From NCBI GenBank assembly GCA_039942715.1, contig JBDVBY010000006.1, positions 806,001 through 870,000 on the forward strand: DNA of 64,000 bases. The letters run 5' to 3'. Both the position numbers and the translations under genes were made by a program. Numbering within the stretch: the first letter of the stretch is position 1; every line of letters starts with the position of its first letter. Source of the stretch: JABDJX01 sp039942715. GTDB lineage: Bacteria > Pseudomonadota > Alphaproteobacteria > Rhodobacterales > Rhodobacteraceae. Under the pieces are notes generated by a model. That model searched no databases, was not told the DNA's origin, and worked only from the letters and a program-made list of their open reading frames with translations. Shown here piece after piece: positions 25,485 through 34,249 of this stretch.

Positions 25485-25513
25485 TCAAGGCCCCCATTTC
25501 ATTCCAGCAAAAC

Positions 25514-26731
25514 TCATACAGGCAAAAACGAAGCCCCAACCCCGCGCGGCTCCAAACCCAGATGTTGCGCAATGCTAGCAGCTACGTCAGCAAAGGCCAC
25601 CTGCCCGATTTCATGCTCCCCCACACCAAAGGCAACCACCGGCACACGTTCCCGCGTATGATCGGTGCCAACCCAAGTAGGATCATTCCCATGATCGGCA
25701 GTGAATAGGATCAAATCGCCGTCTTTCAGATGGCTCAACAGACGCGGCACCTCCCCATCAAACCACTCAAGCGCACGCGCATAACCAGACACGTCACGGC
25801 GATGACCATACTCGCTGTCAAATTCAACGAAATTGGCAAAGGTAAAACTGCCCTCCTCAGCCGTTTCCGCCAAGCTCACAAGATCTTCCATCAGCTTTAG
25901 ATCTCGGCCCTTGGCCACGTCTCGGATACCGCGCATTGAAAAAATATCACCGATTTTTCCAACGCCATGCACCGGATGCCCAGCCTCATGCACCCAGTCA
26001 CAAAGAGTTGGCGCAGGCGGCTCAATCGCAAAATCGCGGCGGTTCGCGGTGCGCTTAAAGTCTGCGGTCGAGTCACCAACAAAAGGACGTGCAATCACCC
26101 GACCTAGTTTGCGCGCGTGCAACATCGGCGCAAGTGTGCGGCACATATCCAATAACCGCTCCAAACCGAAATGCTCTTCATGGGCTGCAATCTGAAACAC
26201 GCTATCAATGGACGTATAACAAATCGGCCAGCCAGTTTTCAGATGCTCTTCCCCATACTCCGCGATCACCGTCGTGCCGGACGCATGACAATTGGACAAA
26301 GTCCCGTCCGTTCCAGCCGCCCGCGCCGCCGCTTCTAAAACATCGTTTGGAAACGCAGGTTGCTCATTAGGAAAAGTGTGCCAGTCCCAAGGCACCGGCA
26401 CGCCAGCCAATTCCCAATGCCCCGAAGGCGTGTCCTTCCCACGAGAGACTTCCGTCGCCGCACCCCAAAGCCCAGTCGGGTCAGCTTCAAATCCCGGCAT
26501 GTCCACTCCCGAAGCCAACCGCACCGCTGCTCCAAGCCCAAGACTATCCAAATTGGGCATTTTCAACAGCCCGCTGCGCCCCTCTTCGGCTTTGCCACTC
26601 GCGCAAGATTGCGCGATATGGCCAAGGGTGTTGGACCCGGTATCGGGCACATCTCCATTGAAATACTGCGCCGCATCCGGCGCACCACCGGCTCCAACGC
26701 TATCCAAGACAACAAGAAACGCGCGCGCCAT
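25514..26731 (-). CDS. deoB: Phosphopentomutase
   Basis: Interconverts ribose/deoxyribose 1-phosphate and 5-phosphate, feeding nucleoside sugars to central metabolism. The 405 residues belong to the alkaline-phosphatase-like superfamily; metal ligands are seen in LVVLDSVGAGGAPDA (N-terminal Asp), TADHGNDPTWVGTDHTRE (C-terminal Asp-His cluster) and GVGKIGDIF. Start and stop overlap with deoA by one base, so translation is coupled. Confidence 0.97.
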   Translation of the reverse strand: MARAFLVVLDSVGAGGAPDAAQYFNGDVPDTGSNTLGHIAQSCASGKAEEGRSGLLKMPNLDSLGLGAAVRLASGVDMPGFEADPTGLWGAATEVSRGKDTPSGHWELAGVPVPWDWHTFPNEQPAFPNDVLEAAARAAGTDGTLSNCHASGTTVIAEYGEEHLKTGWPICYTSIDSVFQIAAHEEHFGLERLLDMCRTLAPMLHARKLGRVIARPFVGDSTADFKRTANRRDFAIEPPAPTLCDWVHEAGHPVHGVGKIGDIFSMRGIRDVAKGRDLKLMEDLVSLAETAEEGSFTFANFVEFDSEYGHRRDVSGYARALEWFDGEVPRLLSHLKDGDLILFTADHGNDPTWVGTDHTRERVPVVAFGVGEHEIGQVAFADVAASIAQHLGLEPRGVGASFLPV

Positions 26732-28026
26732 CAGCCCACCCGATCAATCAAAAGGGGCGTGGCCTCAACCGGGCCGCCAATTTTTACCGCCGCTTTGAAA
26801 GCGCGCTCAGCAGCAATCGCCGCCTTTTCGCTGCCCGCATGCAACCGGGCAATCGGATCCCCCTTTGACACGCTCGTGCCAAGCGGAGCGATATCAGAAA
26901 AGCCCACAGACGGATCAATCCGATCGCGTGCCCTCTGCCGACCACCCCCCATGGCAACCACCGCAACCCCAATCGCATGACCATCCATGGCGTTCACAAT
27001 GCCACCCTCGCCCGCAGATATTTCACGGATCACATTCGCCTCGGGCAACCGCCCCCGCCAGCTTGTCGCAAAGTCCGAAGGCCCACCCAAAGCTGCCACC
27101 ATGCGTTCAAACACCTCGGCCGCCTGCCCCGATTGCAAGGCATCGCGCAGCTTAACGGCCGCCACCTCGGGACTTGTGTCCATGCCCGCCAGAACCATCA
27201 ATTCGGCCCCAAGCGCCAACGTCAGCTCGATCAACCGCGAGTTTTTCGGCGCCGTTAGCGCTTCCATAACCTCAACGACTTCCAATGCATTTCCCGCAGC
27301 GGGCGCCAGCGGCTGACTCATATCGGTGACTAATGCAGCCGTTTTACACCCCGCCCCATTGGCCGTCTTGACCAACGATTGCGCCAAGGTGCGCGCCTCA
27401 TCAACTGTACCCATAAACGCGCCAGAGCCCGCTTTCACGTCCAATATCAACGTATTAAGCCCAGCCGCGAGTTTCTTGGAAAGGATCGACGCGGTGATCA
27501 GATCGATGCTCTCAACCGTCCCTGTCACATCGCGCACACTATAAAGCCTCTTGTCCGCCGGAGCCATATTTGCGCCTGCAGAAACGATGGCGCACCCCAA
27601 CTCATCGACCATTTTGCGGAATTGCGCGTCATCCACCTCGGTCACAACTCCCGGTATCGCCTCAAGCTTATCCAGCGTGCCACCTGTATGCCCAAGACCA
27701 CGTCCCGAAATCATCGGAACCGCAGCACCGGCGCAGGCAAGCAGTGGCGCCAGCAATAGCGAAACCGCATCGCCAATGCCGCCAGTTGAGTGCTTGTCGA
27801 TCACCGGACGGTCCCACGACATCACCGTGCCGCTGTCGCGCATCGCCAACGTCAGCGCAACTCGGGCCTCTTCCGTCAGCCCTTTGGTGCAAACAGCCAT
27901 AGCAAAGGCACCAGCCTGCGCATCCGACACACCCCCACTGGCAAGACTATTGGCAAACCAGTTCAGCTCGGCCTGCGTCGGTTCCACGCCATCGCGTACT
28001 TTTTCTATGACTGTCCGTGCATCCAT
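26731..28026 (-). CDS. deoA: Thymidine phosphorylase
   Basis: Phosphorolysis of thymidine and deoxyuridine to base plus deoxyribose 1-phosphate. The 431 residues match the family. The signature KHSTGGIGDAVSL is near residue 80, followed by SGRGLGHTGGTLDKLE and VKAGSGAFMG. Stop and start codons overlap with the neighbouring deoB and cdd by one base. The presence of deoA and deoB with cdd and upp gives a full route from cytidine and deoxynucleosides to UMP and pentose phosphates. Confidence 0.97.
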   Translation of the reverse strand: MDARTVIEKVRDGVEPTQAELNWFANSLASGGVSDAQAGAFAMAVCTKGLTEEARVALTLAMRDSGTVMSWDRPVIDKHSTGGIGDAVSLLLAPLLACAGAAVPMISGRGLGHTGGTLDKLEAIPGVVTEVDDAQFRKMVDELGCAIVSAGANMAPADKRLYSVRDVTGTVESIDLITASILSKKLAAGLNTLILDVKAGSGAFMGTVDEARTLAQSLVKTANGAGCKTAALVTDMSQPLAPAAGNALEVVEVMEALTAPKNSRLIELTLALGAELMVLAGMDTSPEVAAVKLRDALQSGQAAEVFERMVAALGGPSDFATSWRGRLPEANVIREISAGEGGIVNAMDGHAIGVAVVAMGGGRQRARDRIDPSVGFSDIAPLGTSVSKGDPIARLHAGSEKAAIAAERAFKAAVKIGGPVEATPLLIDRVG

Positions 28027-28418
28027 CAGGCGTTGTCCATATGTGCTTTGACAAAGGCGCCCGGCAACAAATCGGCCACCGCCATTTTTTGCGTGTCACC
28101 CCTTGTCGTTGCCAGAATGATCGTCGCATCGCTCGACGCAAACTCAAAAATCTTTTGCCGACACCCTCCGCAAGGCGCGACCGGCTGCGGGCTATCAGCG
28201 ATCACCGTAATTTCGGCAAGCGCCGTCTCGCCGCCCGCAACCATTGCGGCTATCGCACCCGCCTCGGCACAGGTGCCCTCAGGGTAAGCCACATTCTCAA
28301 CATTGCAGCCGACATAAACCGTGCCAGCCTTAGTGCGGAGAGCTGCACCCACTTTGAAGTTTGAATAGGGGACATACGCATTTTCACGCACAGCGCTCGC
28401 GGCGTCGATCAGATCCAT
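28026..28418 (-). CDS. cdd: Cytidine deaminase
   Basis: Zinc enzyme converting cytidine and deoxycytidine to uridine and deoxyuridine. The 130 residues (ATG 28418, MDLIDAASAVRENAY) match the homotetrameric type. Substrate-binding NFKVGAAL and VGCNVENVAYPEGTCAEAGAI precede the zinc-site PCGGCRQKIFEF. The first cysteine motif reads CAEAGA. First gene of the salvage operon; the divergent promoter region faces maeB. Confidence 0.95.
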   Translation of the reverse strand: MDLIDAASAVRENAYVPYSNFKVGAALRTKAGTVYVGCNVENVAYPEGTCAEAGAIAAMVAGGETALAEITVIADSPQPVAPCGGCRQKIFEFASSDATIILATTRGDTQKMAVADLLPGAFVKAHMDNA

Positions 28419-28524
28419 TTGTATTCCTTTGCAGCTCCGCCCAAACTGGCGCGCCCGCAAAGCGAACGCAAGCGCGTAACACTTGCCGGGTCGCCTTCTT
28501 TCAACCAAAGTAGCCATGCGCTTA

Positions 28525-28553
28525 TTGACCTGTACAAAAGGCGCCAGTATACG
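28525..28553 (+). promoter_or_regulatory. Predicted sigma-70 promoter of maeB
   Basis: TTGACC (28525-28530), a 17-base spacer, then TATACG (28548-28553). It predicts a start near 28560, about 40 bases before the maeB ATG. Position and spacing are good; the -10 is imperfect. Confidence 0.6.
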
Positions 28554-28565
28554 ATGCTCAGAAAG

Positions 28566-28583
28566 TAGTTTAACGTTAAACTA
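28566..28583. promoter_or_regulatory. Perfect 18-bp palindrome, candidate operator of maeB
   Basis: TAGTTTAACGTTAAACTA is symmetric about a central CG, like LacI-family operators. It lies just downstream of the predicted start site and 15 bases before the ATG, where a bound repressor would block initiation. The regulator is not in the window. A 12-bp match (ATTAACGTTAAT) occurs at 46762-46773. Confidence 0.6.
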
Positions 28584-28598
28584 TATTAGGAAGAAACG

Positions 28599-30881
28599 AT
28601 GACAAGCGACCCACGCGAGCAGGCCCTCAGACAAGCGGCGCTTGATTATCACGAACATCCAAAACCCGGAAAACTGGAAATTCGCGCCACCAAACCGCTG
28701 GCCAACGGCCGCGATCTGGCACGCGCCTACAGCCCTGGCGTGGCCGAGGCTTGCCTAGAGATTAAAGCCGATCCACTCACTTCACGCCGCTACACCGCGC
28801 GCGGGAATATGGTTGGTGTGGTCACCAATGGCACTGCTGTGCTTGGCCTTGGCAATATCGGAGCCCTCGCCTCCAAACCTGTGATGGAAGGCAAAGCCGT
28901 GCTTTTCAAAACCTTCGCGAACATCGATTGCTTTGACATTGAGCTTGACGAAAGTGATCCCGAAAAGCTGGCCGAGATCGTCTGCGCACTGGAACCGACG
29001 TTCGGCGCAATCAACCTCGAAGACATCAAAGCACCCGATTGTTTTATCGTTGAACAAATTTGTCGCGAGCGAATGAACATCCCCGTGTTTCACGATGATC
29101 AGCACGGCACAGCCATTGTCGTCGGCGCTGCGGCCACCAACGCGCTGCACGTCGCGGGCAAGAAATTCGAGGACATCAAGGTTGTGTCTACGGGCGGAGG
29201 TGCTGCAGGCATCGCTTGCCTCAACATGTTGCTGAAACTTGGGCTCAAACGCGAAAACGTCTGGTTGGTCGATCTAGAAGGTTTGGTTTATGAAGGCCGC
29301 GAGGCAGATATGACTCCGCAAAAGGCCGAATTCGCCCAACCCGGCGGCCCCAAAACCCTCGCCCAGGTGATCGACGGTGCCGACATGTTCCTTGGCCTCT
29401 CTGGTCCCGGCGTGCTCAAACCCTCAATGGTTGGCCAAATGACCAGCCCGCCGATCATCTTCGCGCTCGCCAACCCAAACCCGGAAATCAAACCGGAAGA
29501 GGCCCGCTCGATTGCACCCAATGCGATTATCGCCACGGGCCGCTCTGACACGCCCAATCAAGTTAACAACGTCCTGTGCTTTCCTTTCATTTTCCGCGGC
29601 GCACTCGACGTTGGCGCAACCACCATCAATGACGAGATGAAAGTCGCCTGTGTTGAGGGCATCGCACAACTGGCGCGCGCCACAACAAGCGCCGAAGCCG
29701 CAGCCGCCTACAAAGGCGAAGAGCTGACCTTTGGTCCTGAATATCTGATCCCGAAACCGTTTGATCCGCGACTGATGGGCGTTGTTGCCACCGCTGTTGC
29801 CAAAGCAGCGATGGAAACAGGCGTCGCCACACGCCCCTTGGAAGATATCGCGGCCTACAAACAAAAACTCGATGGCTCGGTTTTCAAATCCGCCCTCTTC
29901 ATGCGCCCTGTGTTCGAAGCGGCGGCCACAGCAGAACGAAAAATCGTCTTTGCCGAAGGCGAGGATGAACGTGTTTTGCGCGCTGCCAACGCGATGCTAG
30001 AGGAAATGACAGATCGCCCGATCCTGATTGGACGCCCTGAGGTGATCGAAACCCGCGCCAAGCGTCTTGGACTGCCTCTGAAAGCGGGTGTCGATTATGA
30101 GATCGTGAACCCCGAAAATGATCCGCGCTACCGCGATTACTGGACAACTTATCACAATCTGATGCAGCGTCGCGGTGTCACCCCGGACCTTGCCCGCGCG
30201 ATCATGCGCACCAACACCACCGCGATTGGCGCGGTCATGGTGCATCGCGGCGAGGCCGACAGCGTGATCTGCGGCACCTTTGGCCAATACCTCTGGCATC
30301 TGAAATACATCAAAGAAGTGCTTGCAGAAGAAGGCCGTCACCCCGCAGGCGCCCTGTCCCTGATGATCCAGGAAAGCGGCCCGCTGTTCATCGCCGACAC
30401 GCACATCCACGCCGAACCCTCAGCGGAACAGATCGCCGAAACCGTCATTGCGGCTGCGCGTCACGTCCGCCGCTTTGGCACAGAAGCCAAGATTGCGCTG
30501 TGCAGCCATAGCCAATTCGGCAATTTAGATAGCGATACCGGGCGGCGCATGCGGGCCGCCATGGCGATCCTTGACAGCGAACCCCGCGATTTTGAATACG
30601 AAGGCGAAATGCACACCGACAGCGCGCTCGATCAGGAATTACGCGCCCGCATCATGCCCGAGTCTCGCTTTGAAGGGGCCGCTAACGTTCTTGTCTTTGC
30701 CAACGCTGATGCGGCCTCTGCCGTGCGTAACATATTGAAAATGCGCGCATCTGGCCTTGAAGTGGGACCAATTTTGATGGGTATGGGCAACAAGGCACAG
30801 ATCGTCACACCTTCGATAACCGCGCGCGGTTTGCTCAACATCTCGGCTTTGGCCGGCACACCCGTGGCGCATTACGGTTAG
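28599..30881 (+). CDS. maeB: NADP-dependent malic enzyme with phosphotransacetylase-like domain
   Basis: Decarboxylates malate to pyruvate with NADP reduction. The 760 residues have an N-terminal malic enzyme domain (SPGVAEACLEI near residue 45, FHDDQHGTAIVVGAA near 165, VSTGGGAAGIACLNM) and from about residue 440 a phosphotransacetylase-like domain (KIVFAEGEDERVLRAA, GTFGQYLWHLKYIKE), regulatory rather than catalytic in this family. It has its own promoter and palindrome and lies upstream of prpE on the same strand. Together they suit growth on organic acids and propionyl-CoA precursors, where C4 acids must yield pyruvate and NADPH. Confidence 0.96.
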   Translation: MTSDPREQALRQAALDYHEHPKPGKLEIRATKPLANGRDLARAYSPGVAEACLEIKADPLTSRRYTARGNMVGVVTNGTAVLGLGNIGALASKPVMEGKAVLFKTFANIDCFDIELDESDPEKLAEIVCALEPTFGAINLEDIKAPDCFIVEQICRERMNIPVFHDDQHGTAIVVGAAATNALHVAGKKFEDIKVVSTGGGAAGIACLNMLLKLGLKRENVWLVDLEGLVYEGREADMTPQKAEFAQPGGPKTLAQVIDGADMFLGLSGPGVLKPSMVGQMTSPPIIFALANPNPEIKPEEARSIAPNAIIATGRSDTPNQVNNVLCFPFIFRGALDVGATTINDEMKVACVEGIAQLARATTSAEAAAAYKGEELTFGPEYLIPKPFDPRLMGVVATAVAKAAMETGVATRPLEDIAAYKQKLDGSVFKSALFMRPVFEAAATAERKIVFAEGEDERVLRAANAMLEEMTDRPILIGRPEVIETRAKRLGLPLKAGVDYEIVNPENDPRYRDYWTTYHNLMQRRGVTPDLARAIMRTNTTAIGAVMVHRGEADSVICGTFGQYLWHLKYIKEVLAEEGRHPAGALSLMIQESGPLFIADTHIHAEPSAEQIAETVIAAARHVRRFGTEAKIALCSHSQFGNLDSDTGRRMRAAMAILDSEPRDFEYEGEMHTDSALDQELRARIMPESRFEGAANVLVFANADAASAVRNILKMRASGLEVGPILMGMGNKAQIVTPSITARGLLNISALAGTPVAHYG

Positions 30882-30884
30882 AAA

Positions 30885-30983
30885 AATTTGCAAATTAGCA
30901 GCTCGAGGCAATAGTTTGCACCTCCCAGCAAAGCCGCCGCGACTTTGCAAACTATCCCTCGTTTGAATAGCAAATCTTGCAAA
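30885..30983. promoter_or_regulatory. Array of TTTGCAAA motifs upstream of prpE
   Basis: Motifs: AATTTGCAAATT (30885-30896), TTTGCA (30915-30920), TTTGCAAA (30944-30951) and TTGCAAA (30977-30983). ATAGTTTGCA (30911-30920) and TGCAAACTAT (30947-30956) also form a perfect 10-bp inverted repeat. TTTGCAAA is the element reported for ScfR-family regulators such as PccR of Rhodobacter, which control propionyl-CoA metabolism, and prpE follows. Spacing here differs from the four-base gap of the reported pair. Confidence 0.65.
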
Positions 30984-31082
30984 CTTTCTGACCATGCGTG
31001 CGCGTGTTCGCGGTAACATCCCTTGCCCGCACCCCCAATCGCGGCGTAACTCTTAAGCGTTGCGCGACTGAGGAGAGACGCC

Positions 31083-32975
31083 ATGGGATACGCCGAAATT
31101 TACGCCGCCTGGAAATCCGATCCGGAAGCTTTCTGGATGGACGCCGCCAAAGCCATTGATTGGGACCGCGCCCCGACCAAAGCCCTCAGCGATGAAGCAG
31201 CCCCCATGTACGAATGGTTTGCCGATGCCCGCGTCAACACATGCTGGAACGCTGTTGACCGGCACGTTGAAAACGGATGCGGCGATCAGGCCGCAATCAT
31301 CTACGACAGCCCGGTCACCGACACCAAGCGCCACATCACATTTGCCGAGCTCAAGGATCAGGTGTCGCGCCTTGCAGGTGGCTTGGCCGCCAAAGGTGTG
31401 ACCAAAGGCGACCGCGTCATCATTTATATGCCCATGGTGCCAGAGGCGCTGATCGCCATGCTCGCCTGTGCGCGCATCGGTGCTATCCACTCGGTTGTCT
31501 TCGGTGGATTTGCTGCAAACGAACTTGCCGTGCGCATTGACGATGCCACACCCAAGGCGATCATCGCTGGCTCTTGCGGCATAGAACCGGGGCGCATCGT
31601 TGAATACAAACCGCTGCTGGATGCCGCCATCGATACCGCCAGCCACAAGCCAGAATTCACCGTAATCCTTCAGCGCGAGCAATCGCCTGCCACCCTCATC
31701 GCAGGGCGCGACTTTGAGTGGACCGACCTAATTGCCTCCGCCACCCCGGTCGCGTGCGTGCCCGTCGAAGGCAACCACCCCGCCTATATCCTCTACACCT
31801 CCGGCACCACCGGCCAACCAAAGGGCGTCGTGCGCCACACGGCGGGCCACCTTGTCGCGCTCAACTGGACAATGAAGAACATCTACAACGTCGACCCCGG
31901 TGATGTGTTCTGGGCCGCCTCTGATGTCGGTTGGGTCGTCGGCCACTCCTACATTTGCTACGCCCCTCTGATCCACGGCAACACCACAATCGTGTTTGAA
32001 GGCAAGCCCATCGGCACACCCGATGCGGGCACCTTCTGGCGTATGATCGAAGAGCACGACATCAAAGTCTTGTTCACCGCCCCCACCGCATTCCGCGCTA
32101 TCAAACGCGAAGATCCAAAAGGCGCATTGATCAAAAACTACGACCTCAGCACTCTCAAAGCGCTCTATCTCGCCGGTGAGCGCGCCGATCCCGACACCAT
32201 CCACTGGGCCGAAAAGCAGCTTGGCGTCCCGGTGATCGACCATTGGTGGCAAACCGAAACTGGCTATTCCATTGCCGCCAACCCGCTGGGGATCGAACAT
32301 TTGCCAGTCAAGATCGGCTCGCCATCCTTGGCCATGCCCGGCTATGATGTGCAAATCCTGGGTGAAGACGGCCACCCAATGCCGCCGGGCGAACTGGGCG
32401 CCATCGTCGTTAAACTTCCCTTACCACCTGGCACACTCCCCACGCTATGGAATGCCGAAGAGCGCTATAAATCCAGCTATCTCAACGCCTTCCCCGGCTA
32501 TTACGAAACCGGAGATGCAGGCTACATCGACGAAGACGGCTATCTCTACATCATGGCCCGCACCGATGACGTCATCAACGTCGCCGGCCACCGCCTCTCG
32601 ACAGGCGCGATGGAAGAAGTCCTCGCCGGCCACGAAGACGTGGCTGAATGTGCCGTCATCGGCGTGACAGACCAACTGAAAGGCCAACTGCCGCTCGGCT
32701 TTGTCTGCACCAACACAGGCACCACAAAATCCGACGCCGATATCGTCGCCGAATGCCTGCAAATGGTGCGCGATCAAATCGGCCCTGTCGCCGCGTTCAA
32801 ACACACCGTCGTAGTCGAGCGTCTGCCCAAAACCCGTTCGGGCAAAATCCTGCGCGGCACGATGGCGAACATCGCCGATGGCAAGGCCTACAAAATGCCC
32901 GCCACAATCGACGATCCAGTCATTTTAGACGAAATCGAAACCGCCCTCAAAACCCTTGGCTACGCAGGTGGATAG
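31083..32975 (+). CDS. prpE: Propionate-CoA ligase
   Basis: Activates propionate (and less well acetate) with CoA and ATP. The 630 residues match PrpE. The AMP-binding core is YTSGTTGQPKG (near residue 237), followed by WWQTETG, YETGDAG and the C-terminal catalytic lysine in KTRSGKILRG (near 590). The YTSGTTG form and SDVGWVVGHSYICYAPL fit PrpE rather than Acs. ATG 31083 follows GAGGAGAG. The stop is one base before the start of a small exported-protein gene. The upstream TTTGCAAA motifs suggest induction by propionyl-CoA-type signals. Confidence 0.94.
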   Translation: MGYAEIYAAWKSDPEAFWMDAAKAIDWDRAPTKALSDEAAPMYEWFADARVNTCWNAVDRHVENGCGDQAAIIYDSPVTDTKRHITFAELKDQVSRLAGGLAAKGVTKGDRVIIYMPMVPEALIAMLACARIGAIHSVVFGGFAANELAVRIDDATPKAIIAGSCGIEPGRIVEYKPLLDAAIDTASHKPEFTVILQREQSPATLIAGRDFEWTDLIASATPVACVPVEGNHPAYILYTSGTTGQPKGVVRHTAGHLVALNWTMKNIYNVDPGDVFWAASDVGWVVGHSYICYAPLIHGNTTIVFEGKPIGTPDAGTFWRMIEEHDIKVLFTAPTAFRAIKREDPKGALIKNYDLSTLKALYLAGERADPDTIHWAEKQLGVPVIDHWWQTETGYSIAANPLGIEHLPVKIGSPSLAMPGYDVQILGEDGHPMPPGELGAIVVKLPLPPGTLPTLWNAEERYKSSYLNAFPGYYETGDAGYIDEDGYLYIMARTDDVINVAGHRLSTGAMEEVLAGHEDVAECAVIGVTDQLKGQLPLGFVCTNTGTTKSDADIVAECLQMVRDQIGPVAAFKHTVVVERLPKTRSGKILRGTMANIADGKAYKMPATIDDPVILDEIETALKTLGYAGG

Positions 32976-32976
32976 C

Positions 32977-33336
32977 ATGACACATCTGACCAGACGCGAC
33001 GCAACCGCCCTGATCCTCGCCAGCACCGGATCACTGCTCTTGCCATCTGTCGCAAAGGCCGAAACCGCTGAGAGCCTTGCACGAAAGCTAGGCGATGCAC
33101 TGAACGGGCGCCTTACGCCAAATTGCGGCGGACGATTTAGCACAGTCAAATTCAAACTCGAAGGCACCCGCAAAGACGTCATAATGCGCTCGGTTCTCCG
33201 GCTAGATTGGCCACCAGGTGCCAGAACCCGCAATTTCCGTTCAACAGGCGGCAGCCAGCAAGAGGCCATCGTAAAAATGTTCCACGACGCCCTGAAAGAA
33301 TTTGGTGGGGCATGGCCAGATTGCGTGCGCGTTTAA
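32977..33336 (+). CDS. Small exported protein, Tat-type signal, unknown function
   Basis: 119 residues. The N-terminus MTHLTRRDATALILASTGS with a following hydrophobic stretch ending in VAKA looks like a twin-arginine (TRRDA) or Sec signal, cut near residue 30. The mature part has a single Cys in NCGGRFSTV and a tail enriched in Trp/Gly. No family recognised. It follows prpE with a one-base gap (TAG, then ATG at 32977), so it is translated from the same message. Confidence 0.6.
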   Translation: MTHLTRRDATALILASTGSLLLPSVAKAETAESLARKLGDALNGRLTPNCGGRFSTVKFKLEGTRKDVIMRSVLRLDWPPGARTRNFRSTGGSQQEAIVKMFHDALKEFGGAWPDCVRV

Positions 33337-33454
33337 AGAGTGCTGCAAAACAAACGCTAAATATAGTCTGGCACAGACCGGAGCGCTGCGGCACAATAGA
33401 AAACAACGATTGGTGCAGTAAGCATCGACAGGCATTAAATTGGGAGACGAGAGC

Positions 33455-34129
33455 ATGCGCGAGAAGTTGCGAGACGTTTTTGAAAATGCGGACTGGAGCA
33501 ATTTAAGTGCAGATGCCACGAGATCAGGGTCAGGCTCCACGCTCGAATACACGCGCCGCCTGCGCACTGCCCTTCCAGGCATTTTTGAACGCTACAACGT
33601 AAAGACGTTTTTAGACGCGCCATGCGGCGATTGGAATTGGATGTCCTCCGTTGACACGTCTGGAATGCACTACATTGGCGCCGACATCTCGCATTCCGTT
33701 ATTGAGGCGAACAAAAAGCGTTATGCCGACAAAAACCGAATGTTTATCGAGCTCGACATTACAGAAGACCTCTTGCCGCGCGCGGATATGATCATGGTGC
33801 GAGACTGCCTGTTCCATCTGAAGTGGTGGCTCCGCTGGGCGTTTTTTGAAAATTTCGCGAACTCCGACATCCCCTACCTTTTCATGACGATGCATCATCA
33901 GGAAAAGAACCTAAGGTTAGAGGTGAACGGAAAATTCAAACGCATGAATCCCAGAACACCTCCGTTTAACTTCGAAGAACCGCTCGAAATGGTGCACGAA
34001 ACCGTCGATAGCCTGCCCGACGATCTGAGTACGGTGGATAACCTCCTGACCGTGCGGTCCATGGGCATTTGGTCGCGCGAACAAGTGCAAAAAGCGGTGG
34101 AGAATTACAAGGCGACGGTTGACGCATAA
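33455..34129 (+). CDS. Class I SAM-dependent methyltransferase
   Basis: 224 residues with a Rossmann methyltransferase fold: motif I FLDAPCGDWNWM (near residue 50), motif II GADISHSVIEANKKRY and an acidic motif III before DCLFHL. The substrate is not predictable; similar proteins occur near surface-glycan genes but no glycan gene adjoins this one. ATG 33455 with GGGAGA upstream is used; a TTG at 33440 is in frame. Moderately AT-rich compared with prpE, suggesting later acquisition. Confidence 0.8.
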   Translation: MREKLRDVFENADWSNLSADATRSGSGSTLEYTRRLRTALPGIFERYNVKTFLDAPCGDWNWMSSVDTSGMHYIGADISHSVIEANKKRYADKNRMFIELDITEDLLPRADMIMVRDCLFHLKWWLRWAFFENFANSDIPYLFMTMHHQEKNLRLEVNGKFKRMNPRTPPFNFEEPLEMVHETVDSLPDDLSTVDNLLTVRSMGIWSREQVQKAVENYKATVDA

Positions 34130-34249
34130 GGGGCGTTTAGGCACAGCTGGTTTGGCCGAGAGGGGCAGTAGTGTATGCGACACTAACTCACATGCAATCC
34201 AGACAAAACCCAAGTCCAGCGGCTCGATTCCGGCCCTACCAAGCTGACT

